Below are positions 47,736 through 59,380 of a stretch of 64,000 nt of DNA, piece after piece. Positions within the stretch are counted from its first letter, which is position 1. Every line of letters begins with the position of its first letter. Position numbers and translations under genes: made by a program. The DNA comes from Druceiella hillmani. Its lineage: Eukaryota; Arthropoda; Insecta; Lepidoptera; Hepialidae. The notes under the pieces were generated by a model, which was not told where the DNA came from, ran no database searches, and worked only from the letters and a program-made list of their open reading frames with translations. Location of the stretch: the NCBI GenBank assembly GCA_039881145.1, contig JAYKKI010000132.1, positions 4,157,854-4,221,853 on the forward strand, read 5' to 3'.

Positions 47736-48153
47736 ATTATTCCAATTAAACCGATAACTAAAAGATTAAATAATATTCAAAATCGGTCTACTTAAAACTC
47801 AACATAAAAAGGTCACGATTTCAGAAATTTATTGTTTAAATCAATATCTACAAATTTGAAAATAATGAAAAAAATTATAATTCTTTTAATCCTAGGAAAA
47901 TATAATAACCGTCTTATATTTTGCTGCCCGTTTAATATTTGACATAACTACATCTATATAACAATTTTAAAACTATGTAAATTCTTGTTTATAAGTTGAT
48001 TCATGAATTACCAGAGAATTGTTATGTAAAACTATATTAATGCAAAATACATCTCAATTACGCTTAAATATTTCGCATTTTTTCTTTCTTACAATTTTTT
48101 AAAATAAAATACTCGCACATGGCTGTTGTCTGCGCTCTTCAATAACTTTAGGT
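47736..48153. other. AT-rich DNA with no recognisable gene
   Basis: May hold a little more of the Jockey remnant, but no motif is visible. Confidence 0.4.
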
Positions 48154-48209
48154 TATCTAGGTATTAAAAAAATATATAGTCTATCTAGGTATTAAAAAAA
48201 GATATAGAT
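48154..48209. repeat. 28 bp tandem duplication
   Basis: TATCTAGGTATTAAAAAAA starts at 48154 and again at 48182, followed by an AT-rich unit end. It lies immediately before a GC-richer stretch at 48230-48360 that I could not identify. Confidence 0.9.
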
Positions 48210-49412
48210 ATAGTAGCAAAGATAATAAGTCTTTGCGTGCGAAAACGCAGTCAAAAAACACAAACCAGAGTCAATGCACTCTATGCCTAACGCACTATCC
48301 CGACCACATCTCTGCGAACCCAATCGCCGAGTTTCCTTAAGCGCGACTTAGCTAACTTTCATTATTTTCAAATCTTTCTGTTTTGTAAGTATGAGGATCA
48401 TCCCGTAAAGGTCAGAATTTTAATATGAAGTCTTTGCTGCGATGTTTTGTGAAATTAATAGTTTATTATCCTGGATATCATAAAATTTTTAGATTTGCAG
48501 GTGTGAGAACTACCCGATAAAACTGAACATTAGAAAGTAAAAATTCTCTAGCCAGTAGATTCACGGGCTAAGGGCATCAACAAGTTTGCATGTATCAGAT
48601 AAAACATTGATCGTTTTTACTGCACTATTGTTCGGGTCATATTAACCATAATATTCATCTGTAAGTATATAGGTAAATTAATTCAATTTAACCGTTTTAA
48701 AACGCCCAATTTTATTACGTAAAATATAATTAATATACGTACTTGTATATATCGCAAACCTTCTTATATCGATGGAATATTTAAAAGCATAAGTGCCCGT
48801 GACCTCAGGTAACATTCTAAGTACATACACATGCTTCTTATTTCTAAATAGGATTCGTTTTTTATGATGATTCTTTAACTGTTTACGTCACAAATTTATT
48901 GAATTCATCGATTGGCTTCTAAGATGCACGCTTTCAAAAGTCGTTTGAAAAAATCATTATGCCTCTCTGAAATTGAGGCCTCATCCTTTCCCTTTTTTCG
49001 TAACGATTTGAAAGTTAATTTTTGTTATGGTTTTTTTTCAATTTATTTAAGAAAAGTGTTTATCAAATTATAATCGAATTTTTGCTGTTCATCTTGGAAA
49101 CAATTAATTGTATTCTTAAGTGGTGGTTCATTGGAAGTGATAGCTCTTGTAGCAATAAGTTCACTCTATGTATGAGCGTTGCATTAAAGATCATATAAGT
49201 AAATAATTATATATACGTATTTGTGTTTATTTAGTTTTACCTAGATTTTAATCGGCAGCGTTGATACCACCATCTCCTAAACCAAAATTTTACTGAAGAA
49301 TAGATATGATCTAGTTAATTACAGCGACCCGACTCAAATTTTAAGCTAAAATACTTTTATCCCAGTCAAAGATACTTTCAATATGCGGACCTTGCCCAAG
49401 CTAAGATTGTTG
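48210..49412. other. No recognisable gene; GC-richer block at 48230-48360
   Basis: The block (GCGTGCGAAAACGCAG to TTAAGCGCGACTTAG) encodes no family I know on either strand. It is not a tRNA as far as I can fold it by eye. Confidence 0.35.
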
Positions 49413-49612
49413 TTTTTTAAGGTTCCGTATCTCAAAACGAAAAAGAAGCCTTATGGTTTATTTATAAATAATAATGTCTTAATGTGCACGGGATCTGCTA
49501 TTACAAGTTCCACTAATGCTAAAATATTTTTTTTGTGAGATAAATTTTTGAGGAAAACTAAAAATATGAAAATATGTGCGAGAGAATCCGACAGCAAGAT
49601 AGTTAAAATAAG
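49413..49612 (+). repeat. Internally deleted copy of the 'TTCCGTACCTCAAAA' dispersed repeat
   Basis: It begins TTTTTTAAGGTTCCGTATCT followed by CAAAACG and ends GTGCGAGAGAATCCGACAGC, corresponding to the GCGCGAGTCCGACTCGCAC end I recall for this repeat. Both ends are present within about 200 bp against about 515 bp for the copy at 23936, so it is an internally deleted derivative. Confidence 0.65.
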
Positions 49613-50896
49613 CTAGAAAATAGTAATTAAAATGTTAGATGAATATTTCAAGTAATTTTGCTCCGAGGACGATCAGAGATAATTTTTATTGCTCTCACGT
49701 GTTCCCATTTTTAATGCGAATCTTTGCTACAATTTAAAATATTTTAGGTCACTTTTATTATGAACCAATCATAGAGCTTGGAACTAATTTGAAGAGTTGT
49801 TTAATTTGTTTTGAAGTCGGTATGCAAAATTTACATAACGGCGACTGATTTGATAAAATACATACATAAAAAATTGCATTACGTATATTTTATTTATAAT
49901 TTTATAATAGTCGATTTAGAATACGAATATTTCTTTGTTTAATAATTCGACTTTTCACGAGTTATTTTGGCGATAACTTATAAACAAATTATTCCTAGAT
50001 TCTATAATACATAACTTATTAAGTTCATCTTTTGATACAGGATAATGTTTTTTCTTCCATATCCTTTGAACAAAAGCAATTTTTCAATTCTCAAATTTTA
50101 AGCTTGACAATACGCGTCTCTGTTAAAAATTTTTCGATGAAAATTAGGAAATTTGTATAATTCAAACCTATTTCTAATAATGACATCTAAAACATATTAG
50201 TTCCCTTTATTGTTTTGTAACTACTTACTATAACCGCTTCCAAGCAAAATATTTCTTTGATCTTCTTTAAATTTATTCACGAGGAATAATCAAAATAATA
50301 AAATCAGAAGACGTTATGTGCTATGAAGACCAACTGGCTATTAACCAAAGGATGATCTCGGCAAATATTCAGTCCTTAGTAGGCACAAATTTACATTGTG
50401 CTAACAAAAATATAAGATCAGTTATTCAATTTGAAACTTGTATTTTAACCAACATTAATGTATATTGATCTAGAAGCAGATTAACTTTAAAGTGAATTTA
50501 GATTCAAGTTAATGTAGATTCCTTCTAAGAATATATACAAAATGCAATTTACTGTGTGAGTGGGTTATAACATGGGAATATAATTGAGTCGTTAGTTTCG
50601 AGCTTATTCTGACAATTTTAAAAGGGACAAAACTAATAAAAAATTAAAATATACCAGATTCTTAACAATATTAATTAAACTTTTAGTTTCATTGTAATTT
50701 ACTTAAATAAAATCTCATTTCAAAATTGATTTTGCTAAAAGCTTTTTAGATCTTGAATCTCAAATTATGTAACATAACTATTAATAAAGCTCAACATAAT
50801 TTTTCGCGTACAGGTAAAAAATTTAAATGATGTGCTTATCGTTATGTTTTAAGAAACAATATAATTAATAAATTTACTCTTGACATTTTCTAACAG
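49613..50896. other. AT-rich DNA, likely intronic if the next exon is real
   Basis: No supported feature. Confidence 0.4.
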
Positions 50897-51065
50897 GTTT
50901 ACCTGATATGTATTCCGTACGTGGAGCGTTGCCCGTAAATGGCCTACGTAATAAAACTAGCTCGTCCTCACCGATAATGATTACAAATGGCTCATTAACT
51001 GTCAAACTGTTTGATGTGGGACCTGCGTCCAGGCGTGTTCTTATCCTGTCGGGGAGAGTATGGAG
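50897..51065 (+). CDS. Candidate internal exon of a host gene, unknown product
   Basis: This is the best host-exon candidate in the window. It is preceded by ACTCTTGACATTTTCTAACAG, a good 3' splice site, and composition changes sharply to G+C-rich at the AG. After two bases completing a codon the frame reads LPDMYSVRGALPVNGLRNKT, SSSSPIMITNGSLTVKLFDV, GPASRRVLILSGRVWR. Two donors are possible: AGA/GTATGG (exon end 51057) or GGAG/GTATTC (exon end 51065). After that the translation turns to Tyr/Asn/Leu/Phe noise and a stop at 51130. A Ser-rich linker followed by a VKLFDVGPASRRVLIL segment looks like conserved coding sequence, but I cannot name the protein. An internal ATG at 50908 could also make it a 5' exon. 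No neighbouring plus-strand exon was identified, so flanking introns would exceed several kilobases. Confidence 0.6.
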
Positions 51066-54000
51066 GTATTCTATAAACTATTACGATTATAATTTAGAAA
51101 AACCGGTTTTAGTTTTGTTTACGCTTTTTTAGATACTTATATTATGTTACAAGATGGTTAATTACACAAACAAATGTTGTGTGTTAATTAAACATAACAC
51201 GATTTAATTAAACATAAATTAATCATTCTAAACAGAAAATACATAATTTTTCTCTCATTTACTTTCAAATTTTTATTAAGATGAAATAATTTACTAATGT
51301 AATTTAAAAATTTGCCATTATAAGGGCCAATTTTATACGAAATCACTTTCTAGAAATTAATCCAAACGGTTTATATCTCTAATATGCACATGAATTCTAT
51401 ACTCATATTAATTCTAAATTCTATACGCATAATTCCATAAATCAATTCTGAAGCTTTATTTTATCTTTCAATTTAAAATTAGTGAAATATTTTTATTGAT
51501 ACTAATGAAGAGGAGAACCTTTTGTTTGCTCATATGTTTGCCAAAATATTAATGTTAGATGAAACCAACAAAATTCAAATCTAAAAACGTGAATATTTTT
51601 CCGTATCATTATGTTGACATGTCCTTGATATTTTCCAATAAGGGATGAATACATCATTGACCCAGGGTTTACAGTGTTCCTATAGACTGTATAAATTTTG
51701 TGAAAACTTGATTAATATTAAAAATATGAAAAGAAAAACTGTCACAATCATTATCGGTAATACGATGAGAGAATTGTTTATAAAATGTAACTATATATCT
51801 TGTCGTTATAATAAAGACCTAATCGTCATCATAGACAGACAGATCATAAATATTCTTAATTTTTTTTCAAATATTTCTGACTGATAACTTTTGAGATCTT
51901 GGGGGGGGTATAGCATTTTTTATAAATTTAGGGAGTTTTAGCACAAACAAATTAAAATAAAATATTTGTACACTTTTCAACTATGAATGACTTTCAAAAC
52001 GAATTTTAAGTTGCCTTTGGTCCTTTTAAACTGTACCCTAAAATAGAAATTCAACTTTATGTACATTACGTCAATTAAGACTCTAGTTCTTAAAACTATG
52101 CCAAACTTTCGCAACACACAGACCAGCAGAAATTATTAAAAACATCAAAAAATATGTCGTTTGTTCACAAACGAAACATTTTTCACATAACTTCATTAAA
52201 CCAATAAGAATTCACACTTACCGATGTTCAAAAGTATTAAATGGTTAATTAAAAATAAGTAACTTATGGAAATACTATTCAGAATGAAACAGAGACAACA
52301 AAGAATATAAAATATTTTCCATTAATGCACACAGCCATACCTGGCGTAACAGACGACCAAACATTTCTCGTCCATAATTTCCTCCTCACTTTCCCACGTA
52401 AATATTTGATGGCACTATTTTATTGATATTAAGTCATTCTCCGGATTTATTAATTTTGTAGTTTAAGTCTTTTCCTAAAATTATTCGAAATTTATTTCTT
52501 CTTAATAGGAAAAACCTAAATTATAGTTACGTATTTGTAGACTCCAGAATTACAGTACAGAATTAAATGTAGAAATTTTTATTACAAGAAAGTTCTGTGA
52601 ATTTATTTAACCGTCCCGAAAAAAGTGGAATTTCAGTAAAATAGCACCGCAATAAATTGCCCCCAAGTGTGGCCCGTCACGGTGAGGACAGTATGTTACA
52701 ACCCTGTTAAGCTTATAAAATATTTTATAGCATCTTTAAACGTCATACCGCTAGCAACAAAAGCAAGAAATTTAGAGGTACAATATTCATTATGAAATGG
52801 GATATTATAGATATCTCACAAGTTCAATGAGAATAAAAGGAAATTTAGAGATAAAAAACCTACCTACTCAATTATTGTAGAAAAATAAAGTTGGAAGTTT
52901 TTACCGCAAAATGCAATACTTACACTAGTAACTATTGCCTAACATTCAGAAAGATAACTTTAAGTATTAATAATAACAAAATAAATTATTTTTATTCAGT
53001 TAGTAAATAAAGCTAATTTAATTCATTTTGATTTCATGAAAATCAATCGAAATTATAACGCATGCCTTAAAATTGTGAAATAATCCCAATTCTTTAGGAA
53101 TAAAACTTTATATATGCTAACATCACAACTGGTATTAATTCAAAGTTAACAACGTAGATTAGCTGCTATAATCAATTTGTTTACATAATATGATGTAAGA
53201 AACATGATTAATAAATAGCAATATCAAGAGAATACTGGTGCCATTACCTCAGCCAGGTTAACTGCTGCAGGCAAAACTGCTGCTTAAAAGTCTCCCTGTG
53301 TGAATTACGGGTTCTCACATGTTTATATGGAGATAATTAAAAGTTTATACACAATAATGAAAAAATGCAGAACTTGAGGTAAATTACTCCTACAGTGCCA
53401 AAATAAAGACAGTTGTTGCAAAGAGAGAGCATCTACGTTAACAATACTTTCGAACAAAGGATTTCAAAGGAATGAATATCCCTCTCAATGACACAGGATC
53501 CTACCTAACGTTCAGACGTTGATTGGAAACAAAACAAAATCTGGAAGTTATTTTTGGTTGTCCTAACATCGTAGTAACTCTTTTTAAACTAAATATATAA
53601 CAATTACTCTATACAGATCACAAACACCTGAAATGGCATTTTTTTATACTAAAATGTCATTTTTTTTATTCAATCCTACATAACTACAGGTGTAATAAAC
53701 TGAATTAAAAATCAGACTATATCCTTTACAAAGTAGTACAGAATGGTGTTCGCGATTGAATAACAAGATAAAGAACGAAAATAAGTTATAATAGTAGTAG
53801 TCGTGTCTGTACAGAGGAATTTTGACTGAAAAGAATCAAAGCTTATTCTACGCAATTTTTTTAATGAGCCTAAGTCTAATTAGGAACTATTCGCTCTCGG
53901 CTACGACAAGTAAATCTACTAATAATTAACAAAATATGAGATAGACCATTATATTTTTGTGCTGCATATGATATTACGTATTCACAAAGATTATCTTGAT

Positions 54001-55905
54001 GCCACTTTATATAAACATCTCATTATAAAATTATTTCATTTTTATGACAAAACATAATAAAGTCGTATCAATCTAGTATCAAATACTCCTAAGCACACAC
54101 AAATGTGAAATATTGCAACCTTAACTAAATTGATAAATCATATAAAAAAACATGCAAAAAATAATGTGTTATTATTTGCCCTCTATGGGAAAATAGGCAA
54201 TATTAAATACTTTTTACCATGTATCAGTTTTAAACAAAATAGATAAGTTTTTCATGGTAATAAAATATATCGAAAAATTAATATAAAAAATAAATTCAAA
54301 CAAAAAAAATACGGTAAGAATTCATTGCGTTACAAATAATAAAAACAAGCGTACATTTAAAAAAATTTAAGATTTATGTATTGATTGAATATTCGCAAGC
54401 AAACAAAGAAACCAATTATTCTTAAGTGCACGAAAGTTGCCCAGTATCATTTTGATTCTTATTTAAAATTTTCTTCAAAAACTAATTTTACTACAAAAGA
54501 TTTAAAACGGGAATAAGCTCAATTACAAACTACTTAAGACAGCTTGCGGTATTCCACAATCAATTTAGTCAAGTCTGCTATAAAACAATATATAAAACAA
54601 TCTTTGAATCGTGTATATTGTTGTAGATCGAGAAATGTTTTATTACTATACATTTAGCAGGTATGTTTACATATATGGCATCATTTAAGTTTATCCCAGA
54701 ATTTTATACTATTTGTCATTTTGTACAATTATAAACTTGTAATTGTAATATTTTTAAACTTTTGTAATGAAACTAAATGTGTAAGGTGGATAAATAAACG
54801 AGCAGAAATAAAGACAAACAAAGAGATGAAATATAATTGTAATAATAATAAAAAGCATAGCTGCTCACACAAACTGAAAAAAATTTACATCATCGTCAAA
54901 CGTAAAATAACTAGATCATCGGTTATAGAAAATCGGTTATACCCATTTTCGATATATCATTATTAACTTTGTGTAGCAAGGCGGCTTGTGTGTGTTCCTA
55001 ACTACAAAATCAGACTATTGTACATAACAATAACTCCTCACGCGCTCCAATGTCGGCGACATCAATAGGAGCGAGGCACCAGAGCTCAGCAAAAAATCGC
55101 CTTCGAATATAGGATGTAGGTTACCAACGAAAGTTGCGTGATTTATTTGAATAGCGCGTGGAAAGAGTCATGGAGAAATACATTAATTTCGCGGCAATGT
55201 ACTTCATGATAATTATTTGCCTAAATGAATTACATTCAACTAATTAATTCTATAAGCTCTGACAAATAATTTGGTGTTAAATTAAAAAAAAAATGTTTAG
55301 TAAATATTATTAAAATAGCTCTAATACATTAACGCTAAGAAAATTAGGTTAGTTTAGTTTTAGCTACTAGTTTTTAACTAATCTACTTTAAGTTAAAATG
55401 GAGTGAAGTACGCTCTGATAATTAGAGTTAATGGCAAACCTTAATGTGCGTTACATCAAAGAAAATGGATTTAAAAACATATCAAATGCTAGCAGAAGAA
55501 TTCTTTTATTTGACTAAGTTCTGCCTGCGGTACAGTTATTGAAAATAAAAATCAACTTCCATAGACAAAAATTATAGTTTTAACAAGAAGAGAATTACAT
55601 ATGTCATTCAAATACGTCAAGAACAATAGTTAAATGGAAGACAAATGGGAATTCCGTTATCCAAATCTGAGCTGAATACCGGAAAGGTAACACAGGCTTG
55701 GACCGAGTTCATTAGATCAATCATAACGCTGTACAAATTACAGCGAAATATATTATTTAAAATTATAAGGGTTAGGGGATTTTGCTAGTATTTTGACCTT
55801 CTTAAATTGATTTTGTTCCATGTATTATTTCTTCAGAGTTTTAAACATTTATTTAAGTAATAAAGAAACTGAAAGCAAGGAAGACTTTTAAATATAATTT
55901 TTAAA
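51066..55905. other. AT-rich DNA with no recognisable gene
   Basis: Notable only for a G8 run at 51901-51908 and slightly GC-richer patches at 53225-53310 (ACCTCAGCCAGGTTAACTGC region) and 55020-55140. No product or element could be recognised in either. Plus-strand 53235-53280 reads GAITSARLTAAGKTAA before a stop, too short to call. Confidence 0.45.
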
Positions 55906-55975
55906 TTTTTAGGATTTTGTATCCAAAAAATTAAAACGGAATCATAGGATCATTCAAGGGTCGTTTTTTGAAATT
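55906..55975 (+). repeat. Dispersed-repeat fragment ('TTTTTAGGATTTTGTATCC...AAAACGGAATC')
   Basis: TTTTTAGGATTTTGTATCCA, AAAAATTAAAACGGAATCAT and AGGATCATTCAAGGGTCG fit a decayed 5' end of the TTTTTAGGGTTCCGTA..AAAACGGAACCCTTATAGGATCA class. Confidence 0.55.
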
Positions 55976-58900
55976 TAGAGATGTATTGAATTTAGAGATG
56001 CACCAAATTATGCAACAAATTACATCCCCTAAAACATTGTCTCCCCAAACTACTGAAACCAAAATCGTAAAAAAACAAGGTAAAAAGAGTTTGATTAAAA
56101 TATTACACAAAATGGCGGAATATTGATTATGTTAAGTCTCACAATTTTCGAGAAATTCACGATCTTTGCACATATGAGAGATGTACTAGGCAACGCATTA
56201 GATGAAAAATAATATGAATATTTATAAAATCGTTAAGAAAACACTTTGTAAATTTAAATATTTGAATGTTTATATGTACTTAAATAAATACACGACCCTC
56301 GTAATACGAGTTCTACTTATATTTGACAGATTTTTTTAAAGATAAATTACCAGATCTTTACGCTGACGGTATGCGAAGTAATTAAACTATAAATAATGAC
56401 AACATATTCATATTTAAAAGAAACTGAGGAAAAAAACCTATGTCAAAATATATGTTATCGCAAAATGTTATATACACAAGACGACCAACAACGATGTCTA
56501 CCCTCACGGGTCTGCCACAGCTTAGATTGCTTGATTAAATACCTATCCCCCCCCCTCACAATCCTTCACATTTCATCTCTGGTTACACTCATTTATACAC
56601 GTCCGGGTGAAATTACACGCAGCACTGTACATAGGTTCACTTAGATACAATATACATTTGTGCAATTACTATGTTTCGGGTAGTTAAGCAATTCTTTACT
56701 GTTGTTGTTATAATAGAACGTAAATGATTATTTCAAAATATTAAATTCGGTTTTCTTCTGATTAGGTTTACTCCAATAAAATAAAAGCTAACTATATTAA
56801 AAGTCAATTTTAATTCCGTCAATAGTTTTTAAGTGATGTGTTTTCAAACAAACACAAGGACAAATATTCGATAAAGTGTTTTTTTTTATATTCTATTCAT
56901 TTTATTATTTCACTATTAATAATTTTCTCCTAAATGTCTTCAATGCATAGATGAGTCAATACTGTAGTTTTTCATAATATAACTTATTTTTCCCTACAAT
57001 ATCGTTTATTTCTTTAAAAGCGTTTAAAAATGTAATATTCGGTTCATTTTCAAAGGCTTTTTTCCAAATAATATAATATTTTTTTACTTGTATACTTGAT
57101 AGGTGAAAAGTCAAAGTAAATTATTTGCCACATAAGACCCCACGTCGGTTAACTGAAAGGGTACAAAAGATATTCTTTCGATATTTTATGAGTTAGTATC
57201 AATTATATTTCTCAACAATTTTCTCCAGCGTATGTTAGTCTCCAATCCTTTAAGACTCAAGAGAAAAAAAATATTTCTTTTTCTATTACTAACTGGGAAA
57301 TGTCACCGCTTTTATAAGAAAACTTCCATTCTTTATGCTTAATAAATTCCTACACTTGAGCAGCCAATATATTTTTTTAAGATCACATTACATCATAGCA
57401 CATTGTATTTCCTCAATTTCACACTCCAACAAATCAATCAATTGCTCACAATTGTACGAAAGCACGATTTTTTTTATAATATGTAAGTAAGAATTATTTT
57501 ATTCAAAATATGTTATAAATGAATACGTACATTCTATGTCATTTGTGAGCGCAAGGTCCTTCCGTGAGTTTGCGCTTACGGACTCGGTTTCTGGCCACCT
57601 TCTGAAGTCAACTTCTATATCAGGCAAGTAAACTCTACTTCTCTTCTTCTATAGGTTTATTGGTATCTTCCTCAATTTCTAATCTTTTTTCGGTGGGTCG
57701 ATCTCTGCATGTTTGTATATTATTTTATATATTGAATCTAATATTTAATATTTTTAGAATTAGTGTTGGAACAGTTTATCAAATTTATATATTTACATTT
57801 TTTTTTTAAAACCCCTTGCTTCATTTACAAATTACCTAAATCGTTATACATGTGGATGTAACATAAACAAGTAGGTATAAAATGAAATATTAAAAATAAC
57901 AGAAAAAGGAGCATACATAGCAATTCGAATAAATGTCACAATAACTACCAAGCTTCTTCATAATCTCATACAGGTTAGAAACTCTATCGTTTGTGTGACA
58001 ATATATAAATAAATAAATAAAAGAAAAATAGGAAAGTCACTATAATTAATTTTTTACATATTTAGTTGCACGTTATTGATAAAATTTAATAAAATGTAGT
58101 ACAAAATTCAATATGTTGGGAGTTCTAATTACATGGGAAATTGGGAATTAAAAATGAATATACAGTTTTGAACCTAGATGCAGGGTAAATTTCATACATT
58201 TTGTAGAAGAAATATATTGTATATTTATAGGTTTTTTAAAATCTCTTCTATAATGTAATTAAAGTATGCGTATTAAAAATTTACGTATCCTTACCCTCTT
58301 ATTAGGTATGGCGGATACTACTCTTAATAGGTAAAGAAATTTATTTAAGACGGTTTTTAATTTAAGACACTATTGTGACTATTTTGTTTAATTTTGGATT
58401 TCTAACAATTTTTGAATCCGAATTCGATCTTAAATTAACTAAATATTTCGGTAATTATTTTTATGGTACTATCTATGTTTTTTAACATTATTCCTTGGTA
58501 GATTTTCTGACGCCGAACTAAATTGTATCACCATAAGTAATAAAGGAACATTTAGCACTTGAAGCTTAATTGAGTTGGTATCATCTTGATAAGGATTACA
58601 TTGTATTTAAGTTTTTCGAAACTACTCGTGCGTTCCAAGGTCAAGTGGAAAATCTTTTTACGAATATTTTTCCATCATTTTATTTGTACTTCCGAATATC
58701 ACAATAAAACAAGTTCATAAATAGTGCAATCTAATGATTCAGTTACAAAAATATCAAAAGGAACTAGTTCAAGTTCTCTTGTTCGTCAAACTTAATAATT
58801 CCATTTACTTAAAATGTTATAACTAAGAAATTAGAACTAATTAATGAAATACCGTATGATGGTAATTCGCTCTGACTGATAATTTAACCACCAATATAAA

Positions 58901-59224
58901 ACCTGGTGTGAAAATTGATACAACAATATAACATAAAATAAACTTATCTAAATTATTAATTTCATTGAAAGCATGTCTGTAGCGCAGATGGGTTTAAAAG
59001 TTATTATTTATATTATTAATTAAATATATTTATGACCGATGATATTTATAATGTAATATAAATGTTATTTCTGTTAATTCTATATACGCGGTTTACACAA
59101 TGACATAATTAACCCTTCTAAATGCTTGGTTTGCCTGTAAACAGTCCTTCAATTTTTTTAAAACCCGAAGTACCAGAAAACTTTCCTGAAAACACATAGA
59201 CACCAGTCTGAGGTTATTACTTCG
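55976..59224. other. AT-rich DNA; unassigned GC-richer patches
   Basis: Patches at 56490-56650 (with a C9 run at 56547-56555) and 57545-57630 stand out from the AT background. The second contains an AGCGCAA...TTGCGCT inverted repeat (57549-57575). The minus strand of 57545-57630 reads RRWPETESVSANSRKDLALT, coding-like but unassigned. Nothing else is supported. Confidence 0.4.

Positions 59225-59380
<156 letters not shown>

Noticed and set aside
48230..48360. GC-richer block examined as a tRNA-derived SINE
   Set aside because: The GGGTTCGC stretch on the minus strand resembles part of a B box but lacks the GA..CC end, and no A box or tRNA fold is evident.
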